Positions 52,465-61,666 of a stretch of 64,000 bases of DNA are shown one piece after another. A program made the position numbers and the translations under genes. Within the stretch, counting starts at the first letter, position 1; each line of letters opens with the position of its first letter. Below the pieces are notes generated by a model. The model was given only the letters and a program-made list of their open reading frames with translations, had not been told where the DNA came from and did no database searches. This stretch comes from Candidatus Nitrosopelagicus sp. (GTDB taxonomy: Archaea; Thermoproteota; Nitrososphaeria; Nitrososphaerales; Nitrosopumilaceae), in assembly GCA_028343215.1 (NCBI GenBank), contig JAOLYB010000002.1, forward strand, positions 83,868-147,867, written 5' to 3'.

Positions 52465-52543
52465 AATCGATAAAAGAGTAAACATAATTTTTTGACAGAA
52501 ATTAGTCATACATTAATAATTTCTGTCTAACATATCAATCAGA

Positions 52544-54601
52544 ATGCACCATAATAATCCGAGGATTTTATTATTTACAGCATTATTGACGGGAATAATT
52601 GTAGGTGGGATTCCAATTGCATCAGGCGAAAATGTTCCAGATTGGGTAAAGAATACAGCTGGATGGTGGGCTGTTGATTCAATATCTGAAACAGAATTTG
52701 TTAATGCAATAGAATTTTTAGTAAATAATGACATTATTCAGGTTGATACAACCCAATCAACGACAACTTCACTTATAATTCCAGATTGGGTAAAGAATAC
52801 AGCTGGATGGTGGGCTGTTGATTCAATATCTGAAACAGAATTTGTTAATGCAATAGAATTTTTAGTAGACAACGGAATTATTTCATTAGAAAAACAATGT
52901 TCCAGGGATTTAGATCCAAATGGAAATAATATTCCGGATGAATTAGAAATACAGGCAGTATTTGATCCAAGTTCAAATAAAATAATCGAGGATAACTTGC
53001 AACCGCAGATCATAATATCCAGGAATTATAATAATTGTGATTTTCCAAATGAAATGTCACATTATGAATTTAGAGAAGTAGATTTTTCTAATTCCGATCT
53101 CTCAAACAAAAATCTATTTAATACGAAATTTACAAGTAGCATATTTAATAATACAGATTTTTCAAATAGTAAACTTCATGGAATAATTTTTTATGAATCA
53201 AGTTTAGAAAATGTAAAATTTGAAAATAGCGAGTTTTCAATAATGCCAAAGAGTTTTGATAGAGTAATATTTTCAGTTTATAGTACAGAAAATTATCATC
53301 ACTGTACTTTTCTACCTTGTAGATTACACACAAGCACATTTCCAGGATTAGAGACAACCAACATACAACAAAAATTATTCGGTAAAGAGACATTACCGTT
53401 AAATTTGGTGTTTGAGAAACAAGTTTTAGATTTAAGCGATATAAGAGTTTCATACATTCTTTCCCCTTCATTCATTTTTAACAGCTTTGAGAATATTGAT
53501 TTTCAAAAAGCAAATCTTACGTACTCTATTTTTGGAAATAATAATTTTAATAATGTAGATTTTTCAGAGAGTGAACTTTCAGAAGCAATTTTCTATAATT
53601 CAAATTTTTTCAAAACAAAATTTCAAGAAACATTTTTTGATAACAAAACCGTCAATATGAAAGATGATTTCAAAACTAGTAAAAAATATAATGAATCTAT
53701 ACCTAAACTAACTTTTCACACAGATATTTTTAAAAATTTACAGATTAATCACGTCATAGATTTTCCATCTATTAATTGGAGTATGGGAATGTTGATTGAT
53801 GATGATGAAAATATACTAATGATTGCAAATACTGATGACCATACTATCGATACTTTTAGCCTAGATAATTTTGAATTACTACAATCATTTACATCTCCAA
53901 TTCAATTTGAGTGTGAAACAACTAACACGTGGACAAAAATAACTGATTGTTTAAATGAACATCGTAATCTACCAACTTCCATTGCAAAGTTAAATGAAAA
54001 AATATTTGTTGCTTATGGATGGCAAAATGAAATACAGATTTTTAACTCTGAAGGAGAATATTTATACAAATTTGGTCAAAAAGGAAACAAATCAGGAGAA
54101 TTTATCGACCCGTTTAACATCAATGTATGGGAAGAAAAATTATACGCTTTAGACTCGGGAAATAATCGAATTCAAATTTTTGACGAGAATTCTAATTATG
54201 AAGACGAATTTTCGACAAATTATTTACAAGAAAACAATTCAAGTCCAGTTGATTTTTCAATATATGACAAACAGATTTTTGTTACAAATGATTTGAATTC
54301 AAATGTGTCACGTTTTGATTTAGAAGGTCAATTAATAGATACAATTGACTTATCAACATATGTTGATTCCGGTTCAATATCATCCATTTATGTTAATGAT
54401 GGCATGATGACGATTACTGATTCGTCTCAACATCAAATAATGGTCTTTGATTTATCAGGTCAACCACAACTAAGTTTTGGAGAAATGGGTAATGAATATG
54501 GACAATTTATGAATTCAAAAGATGTGATTTTCGATGATAATATGTTCTTTATTTCTGACACTAATAATTACAGAATTCAAATTTTTGAAATTATAAGATA
54601 A
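52544..54601 (+). CDS. Secreted pentapeptide-repeat and beta-propeller protein with duplicated N-terminal domain
   Basis: The signal peptide (LLFTALLTGIIVGGIPIASG) is followed by two copies of a short domain (PDWVKNTAGWWAVDSISETEFVNAIEFLVNN) seen in many thaumarchaeal secreted proteins. Pentapeptide-like repeats (DFSNSDLSNKNLFNTKF, FQKANLTYSIFGNNNF) come next, and then NHL-like propeller blades (YKFGQKGNKSGEFIDPFNINVWEEKLYALDSGNNRIQIFD). It likely binds a surface ligand. The gene fills the segment between the two tRNA-Ser 3'-end copies. Confidence 0.75.
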   Translation: MHHNNPRILLFTALLTGIIVGGIPIASGENVPDWVKNTAGWWAVDSISETEFVNAIEFLVNNDIIQVDTTQSTTTSLIIPDWVKNTAGWWAVDSISETEFVNAIEFLVDNGIISLEKQCSRDLDPNGNNIPDELEIQAVFDPSSNKIIEDNLQPQIIISRNYNNCDFPNEMSHYEFREVDFSNSDLSNKNLFNTKFTSSIFNNTDFSNSKLHGIIFYESSLENVKFENSEFSIMPKSFDRVIFSVYSTENYHHCTFLPCRLHTSTFPGLETTNIQQKLFGKETLPLNLVFEKQVLDLSDIRVSYILSPSFIFNSFENIDFQKANLTYSIFGNNNFNNVDFSESELSEAIFYNSNFFKTKFQETFFDNKTVNMKDDFKTSKKYNESIPKLTFHTDIFKNLQINHVIDFPSINWSMGMLIDDDENILMIANTDDHTIDTFSLDNFELLQSFTSPIQFECETTNTWTKITDCLNEHRNLPTSIAKLNEKIFVAYGWQNEIQIFNSEGEYLYKFGQKGNKSGEFIDPFNINVWEEKLYALDSGNNRIQIFDENSNYEDEFSTNYLQENNSSPVDFSIYDKQIFVTNDLNSNVSRFDLEGQLIDTIDLSTYVDSGSISSIYVNDGMMTITDSSQHQIMVFDLSGQPQLSFGEMGNEYGQFMNSKDVIFDDNMFFISDTNNYRIQIFEIIR
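52635..52723. repeat. 89-bp perfect direct repeat, copy 1
   Basis: This stretch (ttccagattgggtaaagaat...) is identical over 89 bp to 52779-52867 and encodes the PDWVKNTAGWWA domain. Perfect nucleotide identity means a recent duplication or gene conversion. Confidence 0.9.
52779..52867. repeat. 89-bp perfect direct repeat, copy 2
   Basis: The second copy of the identical 89-bp block, 144 bp after the first, in frame. Both encode the same segment up to the AIEFLV residues, after which the proteins diverge. Confidence 0.9.
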
Positions 54602-54617
54602 AAAAATTTAGAAAAAT
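54597..54617 (-). terminator. T-rich stretch downstream of tRNA-Ser
   Basis: On the minus strand the tRNA 3' end is followed by ttatttttctaaatttttt. T-runs of this kind stop archaeal transcription. The same flank is repeated at 52439-52452. Confidence 0.45.
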
Positions 54618-54620
54618 AAG

Positions 54621-54720
54621 CGCCGAGAGAGGGATTTGAACCCCCGTGTGCAGAGCACAGACGCTATCCTGTTTTGAGATTTCGAGGCGTCCGCCTTGGA
54701 CCAAGCTTGGCTATCTCGAC
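54621..54720 (-). tRNA. tRNA-Ser (anticodon CGA) with a 15-nt intron
   Basis: On the minus strand GTCGAGA pairs with TCTCGGC (one T-G pair) and the discriminator is G, as in Ser tRNAs. A long variable arm (TGTGCTCTGCACAC) makes it class II. The anticodon stem GACGC/GCGTC encloses a 22-base loop. Removing the 15-base insert ATCTCAAAACAGGAT after position 37 leaves a normal seven-base loop with CGA. The T loop is TTCAAAT. Confidence 0.92.
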
Positions 54721-54791
54721 ATCAAAAGTAAGAATTTCTAGTATAAAATCGAATCAGTAAATAAAAAAAGCAGCAAATATAGAATATCATT

Positions 54792-55814
54792 ATGGGATTA
54801 GATCTAAAACCATTACTAGTCAGAGAAAAAACACAGCTTGAATCATTTACAAATAAAGTTGTAGCAATCGATGCATACAACGCAATTTATCAATTTTTAG
54901 CTATAATCAGAGGACCTGAAGGACTCCATCTAACAGACTCACAAGGAAGAGTGACAAGTCACATTACAGGATTACTATTTAGAAACATAAATTTTCTCAC
55001 AATGGGAATAAAGCCAGTTTACGTATTTGATGGCAAACCACCTTCACTAAAATCAGCCGAAATTGAAAAAAGAAAACAAATTAAAAAAGAAGCTACAGTA
55101 AAATATGAAAAAGCAATTACTACAGGAAACATGGAAGATGCAAGAAAATATGCACAACAAACCACATCAATGAGAGATGGAATGGTAGAAGATTCGAAAA
55201 AATTATTAGATTTATTTGGAATACCTCACATACAAGCACCTTCAGAAGGAGAAGCGACAGCTGCAAATCTTACAATTACAGGACAAGCATTTGCATCAGC
55301 AAGTCAAGATTTTGATTCAATTTTATTTGGTGCAAAAAGATTAGTGAGAAATTTTACAAATAGTGGAAGAAGAAAATTACCGAATAGAAATTCCTACATC
55401 GAAGTTTTACCAGAGATGATTGAGTTTCAAAAAAATTTAGAAAGTATGGGATTAACTAGAGAAGAATTAGTAGATACAGGAATATTGATTGGGACTGATT
55501 TTAATCCAGATGGATTTGAAAGAGTAGGACCAAAAACCGCCATTAAGATGATTAAACAGCATAAAAGACTAGAAGATATCCCTCAAATTCAAGAACAATT
55601 AGAACAGATTCCATTTGACGAAATAAGGAAAATTTTTCTTGAACCAAATGTAGCTAAGATAGATAAAATTGAATTTGGTGAAACGGATTTTGAAGGAATT
55701 GTAAAATATTTGTCAGAAGAACGTGATTTTTCTAAAGATAGAGTGGAAACATCAATGAACCGATTAAAGAAAAGCCTTGAGAAGAAAAGTCAAACATTAG
55801 ATCAATTCTTTTAA
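54792..55814 (+). CDS. fen1: Flap endonuclease 1 (FEN1)
   Basis: FEN1 removes 5' flaps during Okazaki-fragment processing and repair. The N-terminal nuclease region ([34 protein letters not shown]) and internal [30 protein letters not shown] hold the acidic metal ligands. [21 protein letters not shown] is the helix-hairpin-helix. The C-terminal SQTLDQFF is a PCNA-interacting PIP box. Length 340 is normal. Confidence 0.97.
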   Translation: MGLDLKPLLVREKTQLESFTNKVVAIDAYNAIYQFLAIIRGPEGLHLTDSQGRVTSHITGLLFRNINFLTMGIKPVYVFDGKPPSLKSAEIEKRKQIKKEATVKYEKAITTGNMEDARKYAQQTTSMRDGMVEDSKKLLDLFGIPHIQAPSEGEATAANLTITGQAFASASQDFDSILFGAKRLVRNFTNSGRRKLPNRNSYIEVLPEMIEFQKNLESMGLTREELVDTGILIGTDFNPDGFERVGPKTAIKMIKQHKRLEDIPQIQEQLEQIPFDEIRKIFLEPNVAKIDKIEFGETDFEGIVKYLSEERDFSKDRVETSMNRLKKSLEKKSQTLDQFF

Positions 55815-55952
55815 TTATGAGAAATGTCAAATTGAGTAATTGGTCAGGGTTGGGAATATATCGAATACCAAACAATTCCATCTCGTGTTGATGGACTTGC
55901 TGAACGGCCAATGTCTAAACTATATTAAATCAAATAACACCTAACAAAATGT

Positions 55953-56186
55953 ATGACAGATAATGAACAAATCAAGCATAATTTATTATTAAATATCAAA
56001 CGTTTAGAAGGAATTTTAGAAAGAATTGATAAATTTTGTCATAATTATGATCAAGAAAAAGTTGATGCATCAGTTGCAGTTCTAAAGATAAAAAGTGCAA
56101 TAGAAAATCTCCGAGAAGTAATACCTGAAATGAGTAAAGATGCTGAATCAATAAATCAAGAAGTAAGTGAAGAAGAAAAAGATTAA
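55953..56186 (+). CDS. Small helical hypothetical protein
   Basis: The 77-residue protein is helical and acidic (NLLLNIKRLEGILERIDKFCHNYDQEKVDASVAVLKIKSAIENLREVIPEMSKD). No domain is recognised. It precedes another small ORF in the same direction. Confidence 0.6.
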   Translation: MTDNEQIKHNLLLNIKRLEGILERIDKFCHNYDQEKVDASVAVLKIKSAIENLREVIPEMSKDAESINQEVSEEEKD

Positions 56187-56211
56187 CTAACGTAAAAATG
56201 GTAAAAAAGTC

Positions 56212-56388
56212 ATGAGTTTTGAAGAAGATGTAGATGTTTATGGAGAATGTAGAAACTTCATCAAGTTTTGTAAAGAGCAAGGAATACAAGTTACATCCGA
56301 AGCAGTTGCTACAATTTGGGCAGCATTTCAGACTAATGTGGCATTAGATGAAGACGAAGATGAAGAAACAACACTAGACGATTATTAG
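56212..56388 (+). CDS. 58-residue acidic micro-protein
   Basis: Not in the ORF track. From ATG 56212 the frame reads MSFEEDVDVYGECRNFIKFCKEQGIQVTSEAVATIWAAFQTNVALDEDEDEETTLDDY. The C-terminal tail is strongly acidic. Its TAG shares TTAG (56385-56388) with the convergent acs stop. Function unknown. Confidence 0.55.
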   Translation: MSFEEDVDVYGECRNFIKFCKEQGIQVTSEAVATIWAAFQTNVALDEDEDEETTLDDY

Positions 56389-58310
56389 TTGTTTTTTTGA
56401 TCTTTGATATTTTTTTGTAGTTCTTGGAATGCAGATTGAATCTCACTTACTGCAGCACCATCTTCTAGAGTACTAACATCGCCAATTTTTTCATTTTTTG
56501 CAATTGCTTTTAGTAATCGACGCATGATTTTTCCACTTCTAGTTTTTGGCAATTTATTAACAATGTAAAATTGACTTGGAGTCGCAATAGGTCCAATTTG
56601 TTTTCTAATGGTATCACGCAATTCAGAACGAAGTTCATCTTCAGTAGTGCTAACATTTTCCTTTAACATAACAAATGCAATTATTGATTCACCTTTTACT
56701 TCATCAGGTATACCGCATACTGCAGATTCTGCAACATCACGATGTGAAACAATACTACTTTCTAGTTCCGCAGTTCCAATTCTATGACCTGCAACTTTCA
56801 ACACATCATCTGAACGACCAAGTAACCACAAATATCCATCAGAGTCTTTGATAGCATAATCTCCAGGATAGTAAAGTGATTCAAACTTGGACCAATAGAC
56901 ATCTTTGTATTTTTCAGTATCTTTCCACAATCCAAGAAGCATTCCAGGCCAAGGATTTTTAATTATTAGTGAACCTTTTGTTTCAGATTCAACTTCATTT
57001 CCATCTTCATCGACAACTTCAATATTTAATCCAGGAATAGGTAATGTTGCAGAACCGGGTTTCAATGGAATTGTTTCAATTCCAGGTAAAGGACTGATTA
57101 ACATTCCTCCCGTTTCAGTTTGCCACCATGTATCAATAATCGGACATTTCTTTTTTCCAATTACATTGAAGTACCATTTCCATACTTCAGGATTTATTGG
57201 TTCACCTACAGTTCCAAGTAGACGTAAAGTTGAAAGATTAAACGAATTTGGAATGTCATCACCAAATTTCATTAGCATACGAAGAGCAGTTGGAGTTGTA
57301 TAGAAAATCGTTACACCGTATTTTTGAATTATGTCCCACATTCGAGATGAATCAGGATGATCAGGTGCACCCTCATACATTACCTGTGTTGCACCATGTA
57401 GCAATGGACCATAAACTACGTAACTATGACCTGTAACCCATCCAATGTCGGCCGTACAAAAATAGACATCGTCATCTTTGATGTCAAATGCCCATTTGTA
57501 GGTTGAATGAAGATGTGTTAGATAACCACCAATTCCATGTAAGACGCCTTTGGGTTTTCCAGTGGTGCCAGAAGTATACAAAATGTATAAGGAATCATTA
57601 CTGTCTAGTATTTCTGCATCACATTCTTGAGATGAGTTCTGCATTACCTCATGCCATAGTAAATCTTTTTCATTCAATCTTATTTTCTGACCAGTTCTTT
57701 GGTAGACAATCACATTTTTGACAAATTGTACAGATGAGGCTTCATCATCAACTATTTCTTTAAGATTGATTATCTTCCCTTTTCTGTATCCACCATCAGC
57801 AGTTATGATGATTTTTGATTGTGAATCTTCTACTCGGTCTGAAAGAGATTTTGAGCTGAATCCAGAAAATACAACAGTGTGAATTGCACCAATTCGAGCA
57901 CATGCAAGCATCGATATGGGCAATTCAGGAATCATAGGAAGGTAAATCGTGACTCGGTCACCTTTTTTAACACCTAGAGATTTAAGGACATTTGCAAGTT
58001 TTTTGACTTGGACAAACATTTCATTATACGTGATTTTTCTATCAGTTCCATCTTCACCTTCCCATAAAATTGCCGGTTTCTCAGATTTAGATTCTTGATG
58101 TATATCTAATGTATTATACGATGCATTAATTTTTCCACCAACAAACCATCTTGCAAAAGGAGGATTCCATTGCAAAGTTTCAGTCCAAGGTTCAAACCAA
58201 GATAAAGATTTTGCACATTCATTCCAAAATGACACATAATCATTTTTTGCAGAAGATCTAATTGTGGAATCATCGTTCCCTAATCCAATATCAAATTCTT
58301 CAGAATGCAA
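56385..58310 (-). CDS. acs: Acetyl-CoA synthetase, AMP-forming
   Basis: The enzyme activates acetate with ATP and CoA. The signatures are YILYTSGTTGKPKGVLHG (P-loop), TWWQTETGG and the C-terminal PKTRSGKIMRR whose Lys is the catalytic and acetylation site. Length 641 fits. Thaumarchaea mainly use ADP-forming acyl-CoA synthetases in CO2 fixation, so this enzyme is more likely for acetate scavenging. Propionate cannot be excluded. Confidence 0.93.
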   Translation of the reverse strand: MHSEEFDIGLGNDDSTIRSSAKNDYVSFWNECAKSLSWFEPWTETLQWNPPFARWFVGGKINASYNTLDIHQESKSEKPAILWEGEDGTDRKITYNEMFVQVKKLANVLKSLGVKKGDRVTIYLPMIPELPISMLACARIGAIHTVVFSGFSSKSLSDRVEDSQSKIIITADGGYRKGKIINLKEIVDDEASSVQFVKNVIVYQRTGQKIRLNEKDLLWHEVMQNSSQECDAEILDSNDSLYILYTSGTTGKPKGVLHGIGGYLTHLHSTYKWAFDIKDDDVYFCTADIGWVTGHSYVVYGPLLHGATQVMYEGAPDHPDSSRMWDIIQKYGVTIFYTTPTALRMLMKFGDDIPNSFNLSTLRLLGTVGEPINPEVWKWYFNVIGKKKCPIIDTWWQTETGGMLISPLPGIETIPLKPGSATLPIPGLNIEVVDEDGNEVESETKGSLIIKNPWPGMLLGLWKDTEKYKDVYWSKFESLYYPGDYAIKDSDGYLWLLGRSDDVLKVAGHRIGTAELESSIVSHRDVAESAVCGIPDEVKGESIIAFVMLKENVSTTEDELRSELRDTIRKQIGPIATPSQFYIVNKLPKTRSGKIMRRLLKAIAKNEKIGDVSTLEDGAAVSEIQSAFQELQKNIKDQKNN

Positions 58311-58353
58311 TTATAGATATTTGAATTAGGAATGTTTTAAGAATTTTGAACGA

Positions 58354-59160
58354 TTATTGAGAATTCATTCGTTTAATCCAGTCAGATTCAGGTTCTGCTG
58401 GAATTTGTTGTGGTTGAGGAACGGTCATCAACTGAGTTTCAGGTAACTTTGAAGATGAGGACTCATTACTAGGAGGTTCTGGCAAACGAGTCTCAGTTGG
58501 CTCACCTTCAGAAGGGTCTGGTAGATAAGTTCCTGGCATCGCTGATGGTGATACCTGTGGAAGCATATCTTCGAGTGAGAGATTAGATAGTCTGGATTTA
58601 ACTTTACTAATCTCATCTTTCTCATGTTTCATATGTTGAAGCATTTCGTCTGTTTCTTTTTGAACATGATCGAAGGTCTCCTGAGAAATTTCGTTACTTT
58701 TGAGTTGAACTTTTGCGTCAAACAAAAGAACTTTGACAGATTTTTCCTGTTCTTCAATTTCGACGACACGATTATCTAATTCAGAACTAATTTCAAATTC
58801 AGTACGTTGAAGTGTCATTAATTTAGTGTTGTACTTTTCATGAATTATTTCTGCATCAGACTTCATACTGTCGTTGTCAGAGACAATTTCCATCAATGCG
58901 TTAAGACGTCGGATTACAAGTTCTTTCTGTTTGAGTAAACGTTGTGAATCCAATCTCCACTTTGGAATGAAAATTACTACTTCAGATTGAACTACGAGTT
59001 GATCAAAAGCAATTTGTTTTAGGCCTTCAGATCCGCAATTAATGCCGACTGTCTGTATAGAACCATCAACATCAGTTGAGGTACCTAAAATTTTGCCCAT
59101 TGGTGCGCCGTACATGTCTTTTACAGCTTTTCCAATAATTTCAACTTCACAGTTGCTCAT
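58354..59160 (-). CDS. cdvA: CdvA-like cell division protein
   Basis: I chose ATG 59160 (MSNCEVEIIGKAV) over the track start ten residues upstream. The N-terminal PRC-barrel (VEIIGKAVKDMYGAPMGKILGTSTDVDGSIQTVGI) is followed by a long coiled coil (NALMEIVSDNDSM to SKVKSRLSNL). The tail is Pro/Ser-rich (PDPSEGEPTETRLPEPPSNESS). CdvA recruits the ESCRT-III proteins to the division site. No cdvB or cdvC is nearby, which fits their separate location in thaumarchaea. Confidence 0.75.
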   Translation of the reverse strand: MSNCEVEIIGKAVKDMYGAPMGKILGTSTDVDGSIQTVGINCGSEGLKQIAFDQLVVQSEVVIFIPKWRLDSQRLLKQKELVIRRLNALMEIVSDNDSMKSDAEIIHEKYNTKLMTLQRTEFEISSELDNRVVEIEEQEKSVKVLLFDAKVQLKSNEISQETFDHVQKETDEMLQHMKHEKDEISKVKSRLSNLSLEDMLPQVSPSAMPGTYLPDPSEGEPTETRLPEPPSNESSSSKLPETQLMTVPQPQQIPAEPESDWIKRMNSQ

Positions 59161-59293
59161 GAATGGAAGTTGACAGATCGGTATAACCAACCAAGTGTTA
59201 ACAAGGTTGACAATTTTAGTACAAAGAAATTAACCAAATTAAAAATTCACGACTAAACGTAATTTTATTATTATAATTAAATGAAAAAATAAT

Positions 59294-59605
59294 ATGATTG
59301 ATAAAGAAGAATTAGGACAAATTATGAAATTTGTATCCGAATACTGGGAAAAATTAAAAAATGATTCAGACAATGATGCGTTGAAAATTCTTCCATCAAA
59401 ATTTTGGATGAAATCACTTGGAGGACCCGTTGGAAACGAGAAAGGTGTCAAAGGAAGATGGGTAACAACTTTGATGTATCTTGAAGATGAGGAAATGGAA
59501 AAATCATTTCGGGATGTTTTAACAAGATGGCAAGCAAAAGGTCAGCAAACTGCAACTGATCTTCCAACTAAATCACCCGATCTAATTCAAATTGGTAGAA
59601 GATAA
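59294..59605 (+). CDS. Hypothetical protein
   Basis: The 103-residue protein has MIDKEELGQIMKFVSEYWEKLKND, then KILPSKFWMKSLGGPVGNEKGVKGRWVTTLMYL, then a C-terminal basic RWQAKGQQT. No family is recognised. It sits before the ThyX-like gene with a 30-base gap in the same direction. Confidence 0.6.
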   Translation: MIDKEELGQIMKFVSEYWEKLKNDSDNDALKILPSKFWMKSLGGPVGNEKGVKGRWVTTLMYLEDEEMEKSFRDVLTRWQAKGQQTATDLPTKSPDLIQIGRR

Positions 59606-59635
59606 AGATAAAACCAATCATGAAAAATAATATTA

Positions 59636-61246
59636 TTGTCCGAATTTTCTAAGAATGAAAGAAAAATTTTAGAAAAACATTTTTCAAATTCAGATAAAAA
59701 TGTCTTTGCAGTAATTACACCAAGACAAGTTGATCGTGGTGCATTGATGTCACGATATAGTAGAACCGATAAGAGTATGAGGAAAATTTTCTTAGATGAG
59801 TTTTTAAAAAATAAAAATCGGGGAGAAGAATTCTACGATAGGGTTTTGTTGGAATATGGAGATGATTCAGTTGCAGAATTAGGAATTGGTCAAGTCGCAA
59901 TAGAAGGACTCTCAAATATAGCAGTTAAAAAAATAGAAGATAGAAGAATTGGTTTTTCATATTTAGAAAAATCGTCGAGATATGTATCGTGGGATAAAAA
60001 AATTAAAGGAAAATACAAATTTTTGTATGAACCAAAAATAATGAAAACTAAATTTGCAGACGAATATGTTAATGCATGTAATTTAGATTTTGAAATATAT
60101 TCCAAAAATATAGATCCAATGTTAAAATTAATCAGAGAAAGAGATTCAATTGATAATTATAAATTTAAAGATAAAGATGGAAAAGAGAAAAAGTTTAGTG
60201 CGATAAACGATGATGCGATAATAAAATCATCAATGAGGATATACAATGCTGCAACTAAAGCAAAAGCACTAGATGCGTTAAGAAGTTTACTTCCTGCATC
60301 AACGTTAACAAATGTCGGAGTTACAGGAAACGGAAGAGCTTTCGAATATTTATTATCAATATTATTTGCATCTGAATTAAAAGAAGAAAATTATTTAGCA
60401 TCTCAAATCAAACATGAGCTTGATACTACAATCAAATCATTTGTTAGAAGATCAGATGATAAGTATGGAAAAGTTTTACAGAATTATCTCAATAGTGTAA
60501 AAAAATCCGCTCAAAATATTACAAAAACATCAATATCAGGCACGCCAATCAATGGAAAATCAGTAAAACTTGTGGAAAGTGAAAATGAGATTAAGGTAAT
60601 CAATAGTGTAATATCTGCAATAATTTATGAACAGTCTCCAGGAATAGTATTTGAGAAAATATTACAACAGGTTAAGAAAATTCCAATAAATAAAAAAAAG
60701 AAGATCATTATGGAAATGACGAATCTAAGAAAAAATAGAAGACATAGACCATCACGTGCATTTGAAATGGCAGAATATACGTTTGATTTAGTCACAAATT
60801 TTGGAATGTTTAGAGATTTTCATAGGCATAGAGCATTAACATTGGAACGACAATTGCTTACAACATTACATGGATTTGATATGCCACAAGAAGTGAAAGA
60901 CCTCGGAATGCAAAAAGAATTCAAAGAATGTATGAAAAATTCAGAAAATGTATTCAAAAAAATTCAGAAAAAAAATCCAGAAGAAGCACAGTATGTCGTA
61001 AATTTTGCATACAACTATCCATACATGATGAAGATGAATATGAGAGAAGCGGTGCACATGATTGAATTGCGCACAGTTCCACAAGGACATCAAGATTATA
61101 GAATCGTAGCACAAAAAATGTATCAGGCAATTAATAAAAAACATCCAATTCTAAGTAATATAATGAAATTTGTGGATATGAATAAATATGAATTAGAAAG
61201 ATTTGAATCAGAAAAAAGAACAGAAGAAAAGAGAAATAAAAAATGA
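59636..61246 (+). CDS. Tandem ThyX-like protein
   Basis: Two ThyX-related halves are visible. The first has [42 protein letters not shown], where the RHR of the classic RHRxxSxxExSxRY motif reads RRI. The second has [19 protein letters not shown] and [17 protein letters not shown]. Length 536 is twice a normal ThyX. The altered motifs raise doubt about thymidylate synthase activity. The start is TTG. It overlaps msrB by 4 bases. Confidence 0.8.
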   Translation: MSEFSKNERKILEKHFSNSDKNVFAVITPRQVDRGALMSRYSRTDKSMRKIFLDEFLKNKNRGEEFYDRVLLEYGDDSVAELGIGQVAIEGLSNIAVKKIEDRRIGFSYLEKSSRYVSWDKKIKGKYKFLYEPKIMKTKFADEYVNACNLDFEIYSKNIDPMLKLIRERDSIDNYKFKDKDGKEKKFSAINDDAIIKSSMRIYNAATKAKALDALRSLLPASTLTNVGVTGNGRAFEYLLSILFASELKEENYLASQIKHELDTTIKSFVRRSDDKYGKVLQNYLNSVKKSAQNITKTSISGTPINGKSVKLVESENEIKVINSVISAIIYEQSPGIVFEKILQQVKKIPINKKKKIIMEMTNLRKNRRHRPSRAFEMAEYTFDLVTNFGMFRDFHRHRALTLERQLLTTLHGFDMPQEVKDLGMQKEFKECMKNSENVFKKIQKKNPEEAQYVVNFAYNYPYMMKMNMREAVHMIELRTVPQGHQDYRIVAQKMYQAINKKHPILSNIMKFVDMNKYELERFESEKRTEEKRNKK

Positions 61247-61641
61247 CTGAAAAAATTACAAAAACAGATGAAGAATGGAAAAAAGAATTGACTGCAGAAG
61301 AATATGAAGTTTGTAGAATGAAAGGTACAGAACAAGCATTTACCGGAATGTATTGGGATTGCAAAGATGATGGAGTCTACAAATGTAGAACATGCGGAGT
61401 AGAATTATTTTCATCCGATGCAAAATTTGATTCAGGTACTGGGTGGCCAAGTTTTTTCAAACCTGAAGATGATGAACAAATTGAATACATAGAAGATAGA
61501 AGTTATGGAATGGTTAGAGTTGAAGTTAATTGTAAAAAATGTGGTTCACATTTGGGACACGTATTTGATGACGGTCCTGCTCCATCAAAACTCAGATACT
61601 GTATTAACTCAGTATCGCTCAAATTAGACAAGTCAAATTAA
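61243..61641 (+). CDS. msrB: Peptide methionine-R-sulfoxide reductase MsrB
   Basis: MsrB repairs methionine R-sulfoxide. Signatures are [27 protein letters not shown] and [30 protein letters not shown]. The latter holds the catalytic Cys, and the four zinc Cys are also in view. Length 132 is normal. It overlaps the ThyX-like gene by 4 bases and is followed by hom. Confidence 0.96.
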   Translation: MTEKITKTDEEWKKELTAEEYEVCRMKGTEQAFTGMYWDCKDDGVYKCRTCGVELFSSDAKFDSGTGWPSFFKPEDDEQIEYIEDRSYGMVRVEVNCKKCGSHLGHVFDDGPAPSKLRYCINSVSLKLDKSN

Positions 61642-61666
61642 ATAATCGACTTGATTTTACGATACT

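Noticed and set aside
55815-55952. 138-bp gap after fen1 examined for a small RNA or peptide
   Set aside because: Short frames on both strands are unconvincing, and C/D-like strings (tgatgg, ctga) are too degenerate to call.
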